Source: Pycnococcus provasolii | Lineage: Eukaryota > Chlorophyta > Pseudoscourfieldiophyceae > Pseudoscourfieldiales > Pycnococcaceae | DNA: 64,000 nucleotides | Direction: 5' to 3' | Assembly: GCA_938743325.2 (NCBI GenBank) | Contig: OW568881.1 | Span: 1 to 64,000, forward strand | Shown here: positions 18,069 to 27,900 of the stretch, piece after piece | Numbering within the stretch: the stretch's first letter is position 1 | Layout of the letters: every line of letters starts with the position of its first letter | The notes under the pieces: generated by a model | Seen by the model: the letters and a program-made list of their open reading frames with translations, nothing else | Told to the model about the DNA's origin: nothing | The model's database searches: none | Position numbers and translations under genes: made by a program

Positions 18069-18601
18069 ACGGTGCTGTTCCTTTTGTGCGAGGTTGCAGG
18101 CGGACGGAGGAGGGGGGAAGAGGAGGGGAGAGGAGGGGAGAGGCGGAAGAAGAAGAAGAAGAAGAAGAATTAAGGCTCAACCCCTTCGAGGGAAGGGAAG
18201 GGAAAGGGGAAGGGAAAAGTGGGGCTCCTCGGAGGGCGGAATTGAGGCAATACCTCCTCCCTTCCCTTCCCTTGTCGCCAACCTCAGCCTCCTCCTCCTC
18301 CTCCTCGGCAATGCCAGACTGCGGCTGGCAGACTGGTGGTGGCCGTCCGTTAACGGCGGGCAAGGAGGGGCGGGCAATGGGTTAGGGGTTCAGGTTTTTC
18401 CTGCACGGCCTCAGGGACACACCCTCGAACGACGTCATGGGACGCTGCAGGTGAGCGTGACAACTTAATTAGACTATGTAAGAGAGACTTTCTCTGTCAC
18501 TTACCTACCTACCACAGTAACGGAAATTCACCTCACAACATAGCAAAGAATAATAAAATTAAATAAAAACGAATGAAATTTGTTTTTTTTTATTTGGTCC
18601 A
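18069..18601. promoter_or_regulatory. Promoter with purine inverted repeat and telomere-like motif
   Basis: 533 bp upstream of the docking-complex gene (minus strand). It has an AGA tract (18147-18168), a GGGAA-rich polypurine arm (18189-18217) facing a CCCTT-rich arm (18254-18274), and a CTC triplet run (18290-18304). One GGGTTAGGGGTTC is at 18379-18391. The last 130 bp are the AT-rich 3' flank of the ABC1 kinase gene. A similar purine/pyrimidine arm pair is at 42192-42297. Confidence 0.5.
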
Positions 18602-20884
18602 TCACTTATTAGCGACCTTCGGCCTCGATCCGCAACCGCACATCCAAATGGATGAACGAGTCGGCTCATCATCAGGCCACGAGCCGATGGGGGAACCAAC
18701 GGGCCGTGCCGTGTCAACGTCCGGCTTTTCCATATCTTCTGCCGCCTTCGCCTTCTTTGACTGCGCTTGCGAAAGCGCCTTGGACACAGCTGACTCTAGC
18801 TCCACTAACTTCGCATCGCTCCACCCTCCTCCCTCCTCGTTCAGCCTCGCCTTCAAGTGATGAAACGTCGACGCCTTCTTCATGCGCTTCATCGTTTCAA
18901 CGTCTTCGATGCCGGCAAGGTAGATCGACTTCATCGCTTCACGGTCGTTCGGGAGATTCATCTGACCAAGCCACCTCGCAAGCCGAACAAGCCTCGCCTT
19001 CTGCGTCATGGTGGGTGCCTTGCGAGATCCCACCGGTGCCGGCATTGGGCCCGCGGAGCTGCCATTCGCAGGCGCAGGTGTCCCAGCGGTCGCCGACGCA
19101 TCAGTCGTCGACTCATCAGCCGCCGGCTCGTCGTCGTCGTCATGCAATTTATCAAGCACAGCCTGCGCGAATGGATGCCAGATTTCAACGGCACTAACAT
19201 TGTCGATTCCAAAGTCGTGGAACATGCCGCGCAGAAGCAGGATGAGACGAACGATCATCCACAGGTTGCTGTTGAATGTGATGTCGGTGTCGGACGTCAG
19301 GCTGTCGTCGCCAAATGGGTTGAGCTGAGCTTCCGCGATGTACCGCGTGTCGAAAAGAGAGTACGCAATCTTAATCACCGTGTCCTTGTCGGCGTCGCCA
19401 CCACCCTTCTTCATCGTCGACAGAGCCTCGTCCATCATGTTGCAAATCTCGTCCTTGTCCCCAACAGCAAGAAGGTCTACGAGCTGAGCAAGCATAATTT
19501 TGCTCTCGTCATCGAGCACCTTCGTCTGACCAAAGTCGAGCATGATCACAGACCCGTCGTCGCGCATCATGAGATTGCCGGCATGCGGGTCGGCGTGGAA
19601 CTTTCCGTCAACGAACATCATGTGGCCGTAGGCCAGCAGCAGCTTCTGGAATGCGCCAGGCACGAGACCGCGAAGCTTCATCAGTCTCGCGTCGTGCGCC
19701 ACTTGCTCCTCCTTCAGCAGCTTGCTGAACGGCACGCCCTCCATGAACTCCATCACGAGAAGGCGTGTCGTGGACAGGTCGCGGTACGCCAACGGAATGT
19801 ACACGTGAGGTTCCCCGTACTCGCTGTTGTTCAGGCTCGCACGAATTTCCATCTGCATGCGCGACTCGCGTTCAAAGTCAAACTCCTTTGGAATCTGCTT
19901 GATCGACTCGTCGGCAATAGGTGTGATGTCAAACGGGAGGTACGGACGCAAGAATCGCGCCACAAGCTTCATGTTCGCCAGGTCCGACTTAATCAGGCCG
20001 TCGACGCCGAGCTTTTGAACCTTGACCACGACACTTGTGCCATCCGCTAGCGTCGCGCGGTGCACCTGCCCGATGGACGCCGCGGCGAGAGCTTCTGGCT
20101 CGAAGGTATCGAAAACGAGCTCGCGAAGCGTCGTGCTCCCCTTGATCTTTTTCACAGGGAGCAGCTCCCTTCCACGCTCTGTAAGGGACAAGTAGCGCTC
20201 CACCGCCCTGGCAACCACGTGAAAGCGGCGCTCTGGCGGGTGGTCGTCGAACAGAGGACGAAGGCGTTTCGTCCACTGCTCGGGCATGAAGTCCGCCTTG
20301 CTTCCCAGGATTTGAGCAGACTTGACGTAAAACCCGCTCATCGTCAGCACGAGGTTGTACACCTTCGCTCCTCCCCACTCGTGCCTTACGGCCCACACTT
20401 CGTCGCGCTTATCCTGCGAGAGTTTGCGTGTGGACTGCTTCGTGCGCACGTACGACGTGAATATGGGCATCATAAATCTCCAAAACCGCAGTGCGCGGTA
20501 TTGCGTGGGTATCAGCAGCCGAAGGCCGAGGCTTGCGCCCTCGAACACCACCACCGCGGGGAAGAACGTCTCAAGCATGGACGTCGCGTCAAGCACTGAG
20601 AGCGCAAACGACACGACGGCGGGCGCGCTGTCGTCGTCGCCACCGCCCGCTTTCCCTTTCCGTTCGCCCTTGCGCTTCAGCAGTTTCGCGATCGGCGGGG
20701 CGTGCAGGAGCGTGGACAGTCGCAGCGCTCTCCACACTCTCGGCGCGTACGTCTGCACAGCGAGTATTCCAACGATCTGCAGGGGCACGGGCAGAGCGCT
20801 CGCGCCCTTGCTGGTCGGAGGCGGCGGGGGCGGAGGCGGCGGAGGCTTCTGCCACGGCAGCTTGAAGGCCGGCAGGTCGGGCAT
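18602..20884 (-). CDS. ABC1/ADCK/UbiB-family atypical kinase
   Basis: 760 codons from ATG 20884; the longer open frame begins at a non-ATG codon. A Pro-rich start and a hydrophobic region precede the ABC1 domain. Visible motifs are the KxGQ region as YVKSAQILGS (near 191; Gly replaced by Ala), the Ala-rich loop ALAAASIGQVHRA (near 270), VVVKVQ, ELD-type FDFERESRMQMEI, catalytic HADPHAGNLMM (near 430) and DFGQT (near 448). This family modulates prenyl-lipid (ubiquinone/plastoquinone) synthesis in mitochondria or plastids through an unusual ATPase/kinase fold. The C-terminal 200 residues are a lineage-specific helical/low-complexity tail. Organelle is not determinable from the N-terminus. Confidence 0.88.
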   Translation of the reverse strand: MPDLPAFKLPWQKPPPPPPPPPPTSKGASALPVPLQIVGILAVQTYAPRVWRALRLSTLLHAPPIAKLLKRKGERKGKAGGGDDDSAPAVVSFALSVLDATSMLETFFPAVVVFEGASLGLRLLIPTQYRALRFWRFMMPIFTSYVRTKQSTRKLSQDKRDEVWAVRHEWGGAKVYNLVLTMSGFYVKSAQILGSKADFMPEQWTKRLRPLFDDHPPERRFHVVARAVERYLSLTERGRELLPVKKIKGSTTLRELVFDTFEPEALAAASIGQVHRATLADGTSVVVKVQKLGVDGLIKSDLANMKLVARFLRPYLPFDITPIADESIKQIPKEFDFERESRMQMEIRASLNNSEYGEPHVYIPLAYRDLSTTRLLVMEFMEGVPFSKLLKEEQVAHDARLMKLRGLVPGAFQKLLLAYGHMMFVDGKFHADPHAGNLMMRDDGSVIMLDFGQTKVLDDESKIMLAQLVDLLAVGDKDEICNMMDEALSTMKKGGGDADKDTVIKIAYSLFDTRYIAEAQLNPFGDDSLTSDTDITFNSNLWMIVRLILLLRGMFHDFGIDNVSAVEIWHPFAQAVLDKLHDDDDEPAADESTTDASATAGTPAPANGSSAGPMPAPVGSRKAPTMTQKARLVRLARWLGQMNLPNDREAMKSIYLAGIEDVETMKRMKKASTFHHLKARLNEEGGGWSDAKLVELESAVSKALSQAQSKKAKAAEDMEKPDVDTARPVGSPIGSWPDDEPTRSSIWMCGCGSRPKVANK

Positions 20885-21143
20885 GGCGCGTAGTTTGTTG
20901 AGGGAGGCGTGCTGGAAGGAGGGGGAAGGGAAGGGAAGGGAGGGAGGGAACGGGAGGGGCGCGAGAGGGGCCGGCAAATTTGCAAGCACAGATTCCACCG
21001 CTCATAATATCTGTTCAAGTACGAATCCCCAAAGCACGCATTCCTAGGTCGGGAAGGCCCTCCCCTCTTCCCGCTCTCCTCTCCCCCCGGTTTGAGATTC
21101 AAATACCCCTCGCCTGCGCAGAGACCACCTTGGCACGCACGCG

Positions 21144-24100
21144 ATGGACGGCGCAGTCGCAGCGGCGGCTCGCATGGCGGCAGACTACGACGAACCCGGC
21201 GCCACGCACGTGCACGACGGGGCAGGCGACGTGATGTCGCCCTCGAGACCGCAGAACCAGCAGCACGCGGGCTCGCACAAGCAGGACGCAGAAGCGCACA
21301 TCGACCTCGAGCTTTTGCTCAGTCTCGCGAACGGACTCGGGCAGACGAGCAAAGAAACGGGCGCATACGAGAAGAGCGAAGATTGCGTCGAGTGCCTCAG
21401 GGATATACAGAGGTTCCTCAGAAGAGACGACCCGGCAAACAGACCGGCATTCTGCAGGCTCGCGAGCTGGCACACCGTGCGCGCGGACATCTTGCCCATC
21501 CTCAGCACCTACCCGCGTGATGCCGCGCTCGTGTACGAGTGCCTCAAAGTGCTCGTGTTCATGACGATGCCCATTTTGGAGGACGACGATGCCGTCGAGA
21601 GGGCGGGTCAGACAGAGGAGAAGTGCCAGCAGCTGCTCTTGGACACGGTGCGCGACCTGCTTTCCACGGACAGCGGGAACACGAGAACAGCCATCGCCAT
21701 GGTTGCAAGCCTTGTCGCGGAGCCGCTCGCGAGCCACCCCGACATGGAGGAGACGGACGTGCTCACCGTTCAACTCGTGCTCACATTCTTTCGCAACGTA
21801 CTGCACGCAGCTACTCTGCCCACGCACGCGACCAGTGCGCCGGAATCGGCGTCCACGCTTAAGGAGCGGCTGCTATCGGACCTATTTCACGAAAATGTGC
21901 TTGAGCTGATGCTCCTGCTCACACAGTACACCGACACGGAGCCGTTTGACAGGGAGGCGGGCTTGATCCTCGAGATTATTAGTCTCGTTCTTGACGGAAT
22001 TGTTCCGGAAGATCTCAGTGCACAGCCTGTGTCGGTGGCAAAGGCCAAAGGGACGGCGGCGCTGCCACAAGCCTCCAAACACAACGGAAGCATGGGGGCA
22101 GAGAAGGCGGCGCCCAAGAAAACCTCGAAGAGTTTCGGACTTCGGGAGGCTCTTCAGGAGGAGCAACGAACGGCACGAGTGGCGATCGCCGCCAGGCACG
22201 GAACGCGACACACGAAATTCACTGGCGCATTCGCTAAGAGGCACGTCGATGGAGGCAACGCGAGCGTGCGGCGCACCGCGCTGCCCAAGGAGAAAGTTGC
22301 CATGGCCACGGCGATGATGAACTCCCGCATGATGCAAAGCAAGCTCGACGACGTGTATGTGAAAACGGAGCGCACGATGGGAGGTGGCGTTCCGGTGAGA
22401 AGGCTGAAGAGCGACCATCTGAGGAGAAAGCTTCGTGAGTGGTGCGGGAATCTGCTCGACGCGGACTGCTACAATGTCTTCATGGAGAATCTTCGCGATG
22501 ACGTGAGAATGGGAGCTGGCATCAGCCAGCTCAACTCTAACGACTTTGAGAGGTTTCTGCGAGTCACTCGATTCTTCACGAGGTTTTCCTCTCTGAGGCT
22601 GAGAGATTGTGAGCGAAAGCTTGCCGAAGATCGACGGAGTGCCACGGGAAGTGGCAAGGAAAATGCCGCCACTGTGGATGCAAGGGAGGAGAACGCTGAC
22701 GGCGCTGCCCTTGTTGACGTTGGTGACGGCACGTCGGAACAGCCAAGTCACATTCCCTCGCCGTTTGCGGGCGTTCGCGTCACGCTTGATATGAAGACCT
22801 TTCACGCTGTAATGGGCCTGTGGCATGGCGAGATTGACAAACCGTCGACGGCTGACGAGAAGAACTGGGCTATCCAGGGACAGTGCCAGAGCCTGCTGTA
22901 CACGATGCTCGATGCGCTGCGCTCGATCGAGGCGTCGTCTCTCGACGAGGCAAGTGCAAAACGACTGAAGCTCGAGTTCAGCATCAGCCGCAAGGACAAG
23001 AATGCCGCCGAGCACATCACGCGAGCCTTGCTGTACAACGACAATGCAGAGTTGGGCTTGCTTCCAACACTTGGGCGACTGTGCAAATCTTTCTCGCTGC
23101 GACACCAGACGCGTGGCGATGCTTGCATGATTGCACTGTGTGCTGATGCGACGGTGAGCATGTACGAGAAACTTGTCGATGCGGAGAGAGGCAAGCTGCT
23201 CGTGCAGAGGCGTCAAAAAAGGCGCGCGAAGCGCAAGCAGCAGCAGCAGCAGCAGGGGGAAGGCGAGGACGCGATGGTGCCTGATGCGGCGGACGCGCAG
23301 GAGGATGAGCAGGAGGATGAGGAGGACGAGCGCAGGTTTGTTGAGGAGACGTTTGACCTGAAGAAGCGATTCATGCAGGAATTTGCGCATCCCGCCGCTG
23401 TGCAGACACTCATGTGGCTGCTTGATCCGGACGTCATGCGTGGTGGCGGCCTGCGTGCGAATGCGCCGGAGGCGACGGAGGCAACCGTGGCTCTTCTGAG
23501 GAGGCTGATGGCTTTTGACATGACGCCCATGCTGCAGCAGCTTGGGCATTTGCAGGTGGCGAATCGACTGCTATTCGACCGTTCGCTAGCGGGCGTTCCT
23601 GGTGCGAGTGGAGCGGTGCGCCTTGCACGACGCCTTGCGGCGGACACCGTGAAGTCTCTGCTCGAGGACGACGAGGCGGCAAGGCTAGGCTTCGTGGAGC
23701 TGCTCTTTCACAAATCCAAGTTTGAGGCACTTCAGGTGGGGCGCAAGTACGCGCCGTTGGAGGATGTTCCCAAAAAGTCGCGCGAGCCGCGCGAGAGGAA
23801 GGAAAAAGATGGAACGTCGACTCGGAGGCGAAAGCGCGGCGGAGATCATGATGACGACGACGACGACTTTGGAAACGCTAGCGGCGGCAGCAAGATCAAC
23901 GCGGAACGTTTCTTTTTCGCCGAGGAGCGCGATGGCGAGATGGACGGCGACGACGCTGCCGCGGCTGAGGCCACCACGACCGAAGGTGTCACCGCTGACG
24001 CAACCACTTCGGAGACTTCCGTGGAGGAGCGTGCTGCACTTCTGCGCAGCGTGCCGTCTACCGCAGCATGGCTTCGGCACATTCTCGATGCCACAACCTC

Positions 24101-24806
24101 GGACACCACATATGGCGCGTGTGTGGCGGAGCTGCGAGCACACGTCGAGGCTGCATCTGAGCAGGACCAGCCAGGTCTTCGCCGACGTCGCACTCGACTG
24201 GACATTCCTCTGGTTCCTCTAAGTGAGGTACACTGGCGCATCCTCGAGGGTGAGGAGGAGGAGGCCATGGCTGACGCACTCACCGCGGCAGGTCTCCGGA
24301 AGCCACGCGAAGAGGGTGGATTTTGGGAAATCGCCGCATTGAAGTTGTCGGAGGTTGGCTCGGTGGTGGAAGCCGCGGGCTTCCCGCCTGCGCTCCCGGC
24401 ACCAGAACCACCATCTGCGCCAGAGCCTGTTGAAGAGGAGGAGGATGACGACTTTGACGAGAAGCGCGAAGAGCAGGAGGAGGTGGAGGAGGTGGAGGAG
24501 GTGGAGGAGATGGAGGAGATGGAGGATCTACCACCACCTCCAACACCGCCACCGGCAGATCTCGATGAAGACGAGGAGGATCTACCGCCCCCTCCGCCGC
24601 TACTTGACGACAACGACGAGTTGGAGGAGGAGCCGGTGGAGATGGCAGTTGATGAACTCTGGGACGCCATGGTGGCGGAGCGCGCCGTGCGCGCCGGCAG
24701 ACCAAGTTCTGCCGGCGACCGGCAGAACCGTACAGTTGCTGCAGGAAGCACACAGCAGAGGAGACGCGTCATCATTGACGACGACGACGACGATGACGAC
24801 GAGTAA
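21144..24806 (+). CDS. TIMELESS: Timeless/Tof1/Swi1 replication fork protection factor
   Basis: 1220 codons. The N-terminal Timeless domain (about 60-330) is recognisable by CLRDIQRFLRRDDP, RLASWHTVRADILPIL, ALVYECLKVLVFMTMPI and the later FHENVLELMLLLTQY. A middle conserved stretch (MMNSRMMQSKLDDVY, then RKLREWCGNLLDADCYNVFM, FLRVTRFFTRFSSLR) also fits. The last 400 residues are acidic low complexity with an Asp/Glu-rich end and a poly-Asp terminus. In the family it pairs with Tipin to stabilise stalled replication forks and signal to the checkpoint. I see no sign that it is the circadian insect paralogue. Its stop is only 21 bp from the stop of the convergent sulfotransferase gene. Confidence 0.9.
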   Translation: MDGAVAAAARMAADYDEPGATHVHDGAGDVMSPSRPQNQQHAGSHKQDAEAHIDLELLLSLANGLGQTSKETGAYEKSEDCVECLRDIQRFLRRDDPANRPAFCRLASWHTVRADILPILSTYPRDAALVYECLKVLVFMTMPILEDDDAVERAGQTEEKCQQLLLDTVRDLLSTDSGNTRTAIAMVASLVAEPLASHPDMEETDVLTVQLVLTFFRNVLHAATLPTHATSAPESASTLKERLLSDLFHENVLELMLLLTQYTDTEPFDREAGLILEIISLVLDGIVPEDLSAQPVSVAKAKGTAALPQASKHNGSMGAEKAAPKKTSKSFGLREALQEEQRTARVAIAARHGTRHTKFTGAFAKRHVDGGNASVRRTALPKEKVAMATAMMNSRMMQSKLDDVYVKTERTMGGGVPVRRLKSDHLRRKLREWCGNLLDADCYNVFMENLRDDVRMGAGISQLNSNDFERFLRVTRFFTRFSSLRLRDCERKLAEDRRSATGSGKENAATVDAREENADGAALVDVGDGTSEQPSHIPSPFAGVRVTLDMKTFHAVMGLWHGEIDKPSTADEKNWAIQGQCQSLLYTMLDALRSIEASSLDEASAKRLKLEFSISRKDKNAAEHITRALLYNDNAELGLLPTLGRLCKSFSLRHQTRGDACMIALCADATVSMYEKLVDAERGKLLVQRRQKRRAKRKQQQQQQGEGEDAMVPDAADAQEDEQEDEEDERRFVEETFDLKKRFMQEFAHPAAVQTLMWLLDPDVMRGGGLRANAPEATEATVALLRRLMAFDMTPMLQQLGHLQVANRLLFDRSLAGVPGASGAVRLARRLAADTVKSLLEDDEAARLGFVELLFHKSKFEALQVGRKYAPLEDVPKKSREPRERKEKDGTSTRRRKRGGDHDDDDDDFGNASGGSKINAERFFFAEERDGEMDGDDAAAAEATTTEGVTADATTSETSVEERAALLRSVPSTAAWLRHILDATTSDTTYGACVAELRAHVEAASEQDQPGLRRRRTRLDIPLVPLSEVHWRILEGEEEEAMADALTAAGLRKPREEGGFWEIAALKLSEVGSVVEAAGFPPALPAPEPPSAPEPVEEEEDDDFDEKREEQEEVEEVEEVEEMEEMEDLPPPPTPPPADLDEDEEDLPPPPPLLDDNDELEEEPVEMAVDELWDAMVAERAVRAGRPSSAGDRQNRTVAAGSTQQRRRVIIDDDDDDDDE

Positions 24807-24827
24807 CGAAAAGTCTTGGTGTTGTTC

Positions 24828-25961
24828 TTACAGCAGTTGACGCGCGTACGCATACAGCTCTGCATCTAGAGATGTCTTTTCGCGCAAAATGTTTTCCTCC
24901 TCAGGACTCAGTGGATCGTCGTGTAGTTGCTGCTGACCTTCACGTTCTGCAGCATTCACAACTGGTGCTGTAACAGTCGTCGTCGTCGTCGTGTTTATGT
25001 TTGTGTCTGGGAACCAAACTGCGAGCAGGTTGGAAAGCTTTCGCATGCTTTCGTCCATGCGTGCCACGTCATAGATAAAGTCAAATCGTGAGAGAATCTT
25101 TTTCGCGCAAAGCAGAGCTTGCCTATTCAATGGTTTGCCGGGTACAGACATGGATGGGCAAAACGTGCGCGTCATGTAGTTGTCGCACATCTCGCTTAAG
25201 TATTCGAGCCGTGTCACGTTGCACTTCGCTTGCATGCATCCGCACTGGTCCACCTGTGTGACAGTATTAGGATTAGGAATGTCGCCGTCATCGCCATACA
25301 ACATTTCGACTCGTCGTTGCAGGTGCGTCTCTTCGCATCGAAAGCTCTTGAACCACCTGTATTCGCTCAGCTGGCGAGCGACGGGCTCACGTAAGCCTGT
25401 GATCCACGCGACATGGACGGAGTCATTCGTCTCGTCGCCGCCGCCGCCGATTCGGGCTGGAAGCGTCGTCGTTACTAGCTTTGGTAGGTACTGGTGCAGG
25501 TGTGGAAGAGGGCCTTCGCTTGCCAACACGCGAACGTCGCGGCGATGGTAGTGTGCCCATGCCTCTTCCAGGTGTTCATGGTTTGCGTTAGCAAGCCAGC
25601 ATACGTCGTAACCACGATAGCAGAACTGACTGTTCGTTCCATTGAAGTCGCACTCTGTCGCGCGCCGAGCACCTCCTGGATTGCAATCGTGAAAGCCAGT
25701 AGTTCCGCCATCATTTGGTGTGTATCCACCGTCCTGCATCATCTTGCAGACTGACGATCCTGCCGCCTTGTGCACGTGAACAAACTGCACGATGTCCGGC
25801 GTCGTGCGTGTGAACGTATTGGCGTGGTACGTCGTCGTCGTCGTCGTCGTCATCTGCGTGCTGATTAGGATGAAGGTGATAAGTACGACCGTGGTGGCAG
25901 CAAGGATTGACCACCACGCCATCGCAAGGTCGCGAGCGCACGACGCGTGGTCACGCGCCAT
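24828..25961 (-). CDS. Golgi-type membrane sulfotransferase
   Basis: 377 codons from ATG 25961; the frame extends upstream only from a non-ATG codon. A short cytosolic tail is followed by a signal anchor (AWWSILAATTVVLITFILIS, about residues 15-34), so a type II Golgi protein. The 5'-phosphosulfate binding loop is FVHVHKAAGSSVCKMM and the 3'-phosphate motif is GLREPVARQLSEYRWF, the two PAPS-binding elements of Sulfotransfer_2-like carbohydrate sulfotransferases. Several NxS/T sites and Cys pairs fit a lumenal enzyme. The acceptor glycan is unknown. With the GT29 enzyme at 4-6.5 kb it implies decorated extracellular glycans or scales. Confidence 0.8.
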   Translation of the reverse strand: MARDHASCARDLAMAWWSILAATTVVLITFILISTQMTTTTTTTYHANTFTRTTPDIVQFVHVHKAAGSSVCKMMQDGGYTPNDGGTTGFHDCNPGGARRATECDFNGTNSQFCYRGYDVCWLANANHEHLEEAWAHYHRRDVRVLASEGPLPHLHQYLPKLVTTTLPARIGGGGDETNDSVHVAWITGLREPVARQLSEYRWFKSFRCEETHLQRRVEMLYGDDGDIPNPNTVTQVDQCGCMQAKCNVTRLEYLSEMCDNYMTRTFCPSMSVPGKPLNRQALLCAKKILSRFDFIYDVARMDESMRKLSNLLAVWFPDTNINTTTTTTVTAPVVNAAEREGQQQLHDDPLSPEEENILREKTSLDAELYAYARQLL

Positions 25962-26178
25962 GGTTGTTGCACCGCCCAAGACGGCGAGTTCGTCGCACAC
26001 ACGGCGTTTTGTTGTGTGACACTCCCATGGCGAGGGTCATGGCGAGGGGGGGGTGAGGCCCTCGACCCTCGCTCGCGTCGAACCCCCAGGTCGAACCCCC
26101 GGGCCACTCCCTAACCCCCAAACTCCTCCGCCAACCCCGAAGTATTCCCTCCCGACCAGAATTCCCCTTCACAGTTTC

Positions 26179-27090
26179 ATGTCCCCTCTCGTCGTGCGCG
26201 CATCCAGCTGGGAGCACGCGCGCGCGCCGCACGCGCAGCTCCTCGCGGAACACGCGTTCGTGCGTGCCGTGGAGGTGTGCGCACCCGCGGTCGAAGGCTC
26301 GTCGATCGACGTCGACGTGCCCGGAGCAGCGCAACACACCTGCTGGCTCTGCGACGCGTCTCCCGTCGACGTCGCGCACGCCGCGAAGGATGGCGTGCGG
26401 GCGGCGATTCGTGTCGACAGCGATGGTGGCGCAACGCGGCCACCTGACGACGAAATTGCGTGTGCGCTCTTGCCATCTGCCCAGCTGCTCGTCTCTCTCG
26501 GCGAACGCGCGCGCAAACGAACGTGCCTGCGTGGCAGACGTGTCGCAGATGACTGCTACGACGTAACGCTGGAAGCCGACAAGGTGGAGGAGTGCGCCGC
26601 ACGCTCTCCCGTGCTTCACGAATTGGCGCACTTTGCAATCGTCGCACCAACGTCTGGATGGACACCACCAGGCGGTGCTGAGAAGTGCGTGCCCAGCACA
26701 CGAAGGCGAGAGGTGAGGCTACGCGAAGTTCCTCCCTGGGATGAAGTGCACGCCGGCGACGCCGAGGCGGCGGCAGAGGCATTCGAGGCGATAGGTGTCG
26801 CCTCCGCCGGTGGTGAGGCTGACGGCGACGTCGTACTTGAGACTTGGCGAGCGGACTCGCCTCTGCTTTCTCCCGATGCGCTCGAGAGTGCAATTGGTTG
26901 GATACGCCGAGCCGTGAAAGAACACAAGAGAAGTTGGTCGTGCGCGACTTTCTGGTGCGTGGTCAATGCGCCGCTTCCCACCAGTGGTGCATTTGCACGA
27001 CCCACTTGTACTTCGGGGGAAGAGTGCACAAGGCGTTGCTTTACGCTTGTTGCGCTGCCCGACGAAGCTTGTATTGCATTCTGCGTGTAA
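26179..27090 (+). CDS. Unrecognised protein
   Basis: 303 codons from ATG 26179; the preceding 42 codons are open but start at a non-ATG codon in a GC/Pro-rich promoter. The sequence is acidic, rich in Ala, Val, Glu and Cys (14 Cys). A C-terminal stretch, SAIGWIRRAVKEHKRSWSCA, is followed by CFTLVALPDEACIAFCV. There is no signal peptide, membrane span or coiled coil. I know no family with this pattern. The gene is divergent from the sulfotransferase (217 bp) and tail-to-tail (30 bp) with the next unknown gene. Codon use is typical of the neighbours, so it is probably real. Confidence 0.6.
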   Translation: MSPLVVRASSWEHARAPHAQLLAEHAFVRAVEVCAPAVEGSSIDVDVPGAAQHTCWLCDASPVDVAHAAKDGVRAAIRVDSDGGATRPPDDEIACALLPSAQLLVSLGERARKRTCLRGRRVADDCYDVTLEADKVEECAARSPVLHELAHFAIVAPTSGWTPPGGAEKCVPSTRRREVRLREVPPWDEVHAGDAEAAAEAFEAIGVASAGGEADGDVVLETWRADSPLLSPDALESAIGWIRRAVKEHKRSWSCATFWCVVNAPLPTSGAFARPTCTSGEECTRRCFTLVALPDEACIAFCV

Positions 27091-27120
27091 AAGAAGAACT
27101 TTTGATTTCATCTACAAAAC

Positions 27121-27900
27121 TTACAGGTGTCGTGAAATCTCGCACGCGAAGCGAAGAACACGCGCGTCGTCGTCGTCGTCGCCACTGCCCGTGGACGGCG
27201 GTGGCGGCGTTGGTCCAAGCCTCGCATCTCGCAAAGCTCTTCCCATCGCCTCCAGCGCCTCAGCCGCCTCAGCCGCCAAGCTCGGGTTTGTGACGTTGGT
27301 CGACGCACGTGCCGCCGCCGCAAGCACAGCCGCACGTGACGACGCGTCTTTGAGATTGCAAGCGACGAGCGGGGCGGCTCGCCAGCCTCCGCGCGAAACG
27401 ACATCCTCCACAGCCGTCGCGGCATCCTCTCCTCGCAGCACCGCACACAGCGTGGTGGCGGCGACGGCGTTGACATCGTTGTCCCCAGCAAGCACTCGCG
27501 ACACGCGCCTTGCCACGCGCCACGCGTCGTCGTGCGCATCCTCGAGCACGCGCGCTACGAACGACGGCAGCGTTTTCGGGTCATTCGCGCGAAGTGCGAG
27601 CGTCACCGCCTCGAGCGTCGGCCACGCGATGGCGCTGGTGGAAGAGTCGACGACAACATCTTCCTCTCGAGACAGCGCCGACTTGGCGAGCGCGGCGACG
27701 TGCTGTGACATGAGCGTGTCGACGTCGCCCGGCCACGCGGGAAGTCCGTGGAGGCGCGCAGCCGCCTCTGCCTGCATCATCCACGGCTGTCGCGCGGACT
27801 CGAGAAGCGCATCGACGGTCACGTGCGGCATCGACCGTCGCGGCGATGGCGGGGGCGACGACCCGCCGCCGTCGCCGTCGTCGTCGTCGTCGTCGCCCAT
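27121..27900 (-). CDS. Unrecognised Ala-rich helical protein
   Basis: 259 codons. A poly-Asp/Gly and Pro N-terminus (MGDDDDDDGDGGG) precedes an all-helical body with repeating amphipathic Ala/Val/Leu segments and a short acidic linker before the last helix. The helices (for example TLEAVTLALRANDPKTLPSF, then DAWRVARRVSRVLAG) look like ARM/HEAT-type repeats, but I cannot fix a period or a family. No targeting signal. The 676 bp upstream separate it from eS6. Confidence 0.55.
   Translation of the reverse strand: MGDDDDDDGDGGGSSPPPSPRRSMPHVTVDALLESARQPWMMQAEAAARLHGLPAWPGDVDTLMSQHVAALAKSALSREEDVVVDSSTSAIAWPTLEAVTLALRANDPKTLPSFVARVLEDAHDDAWRVARRVSRVLAGDNDVNAVAATTLCAVLRGEDAATAVEDVVSRGGWRAAPLVACNLKDASSRAAVLAAAARASTNVTNPSLAAEAAEALEAMGRALRDARLGPTPPPPSTGSGDDDDDARVLRFACEISRHL

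Noticed and set aside
23000-25000. Long antisense frames opposite Timeless
   Set aside because: Arg/Ser/Leu-rich shadows created by high GC at third positions; no domain.
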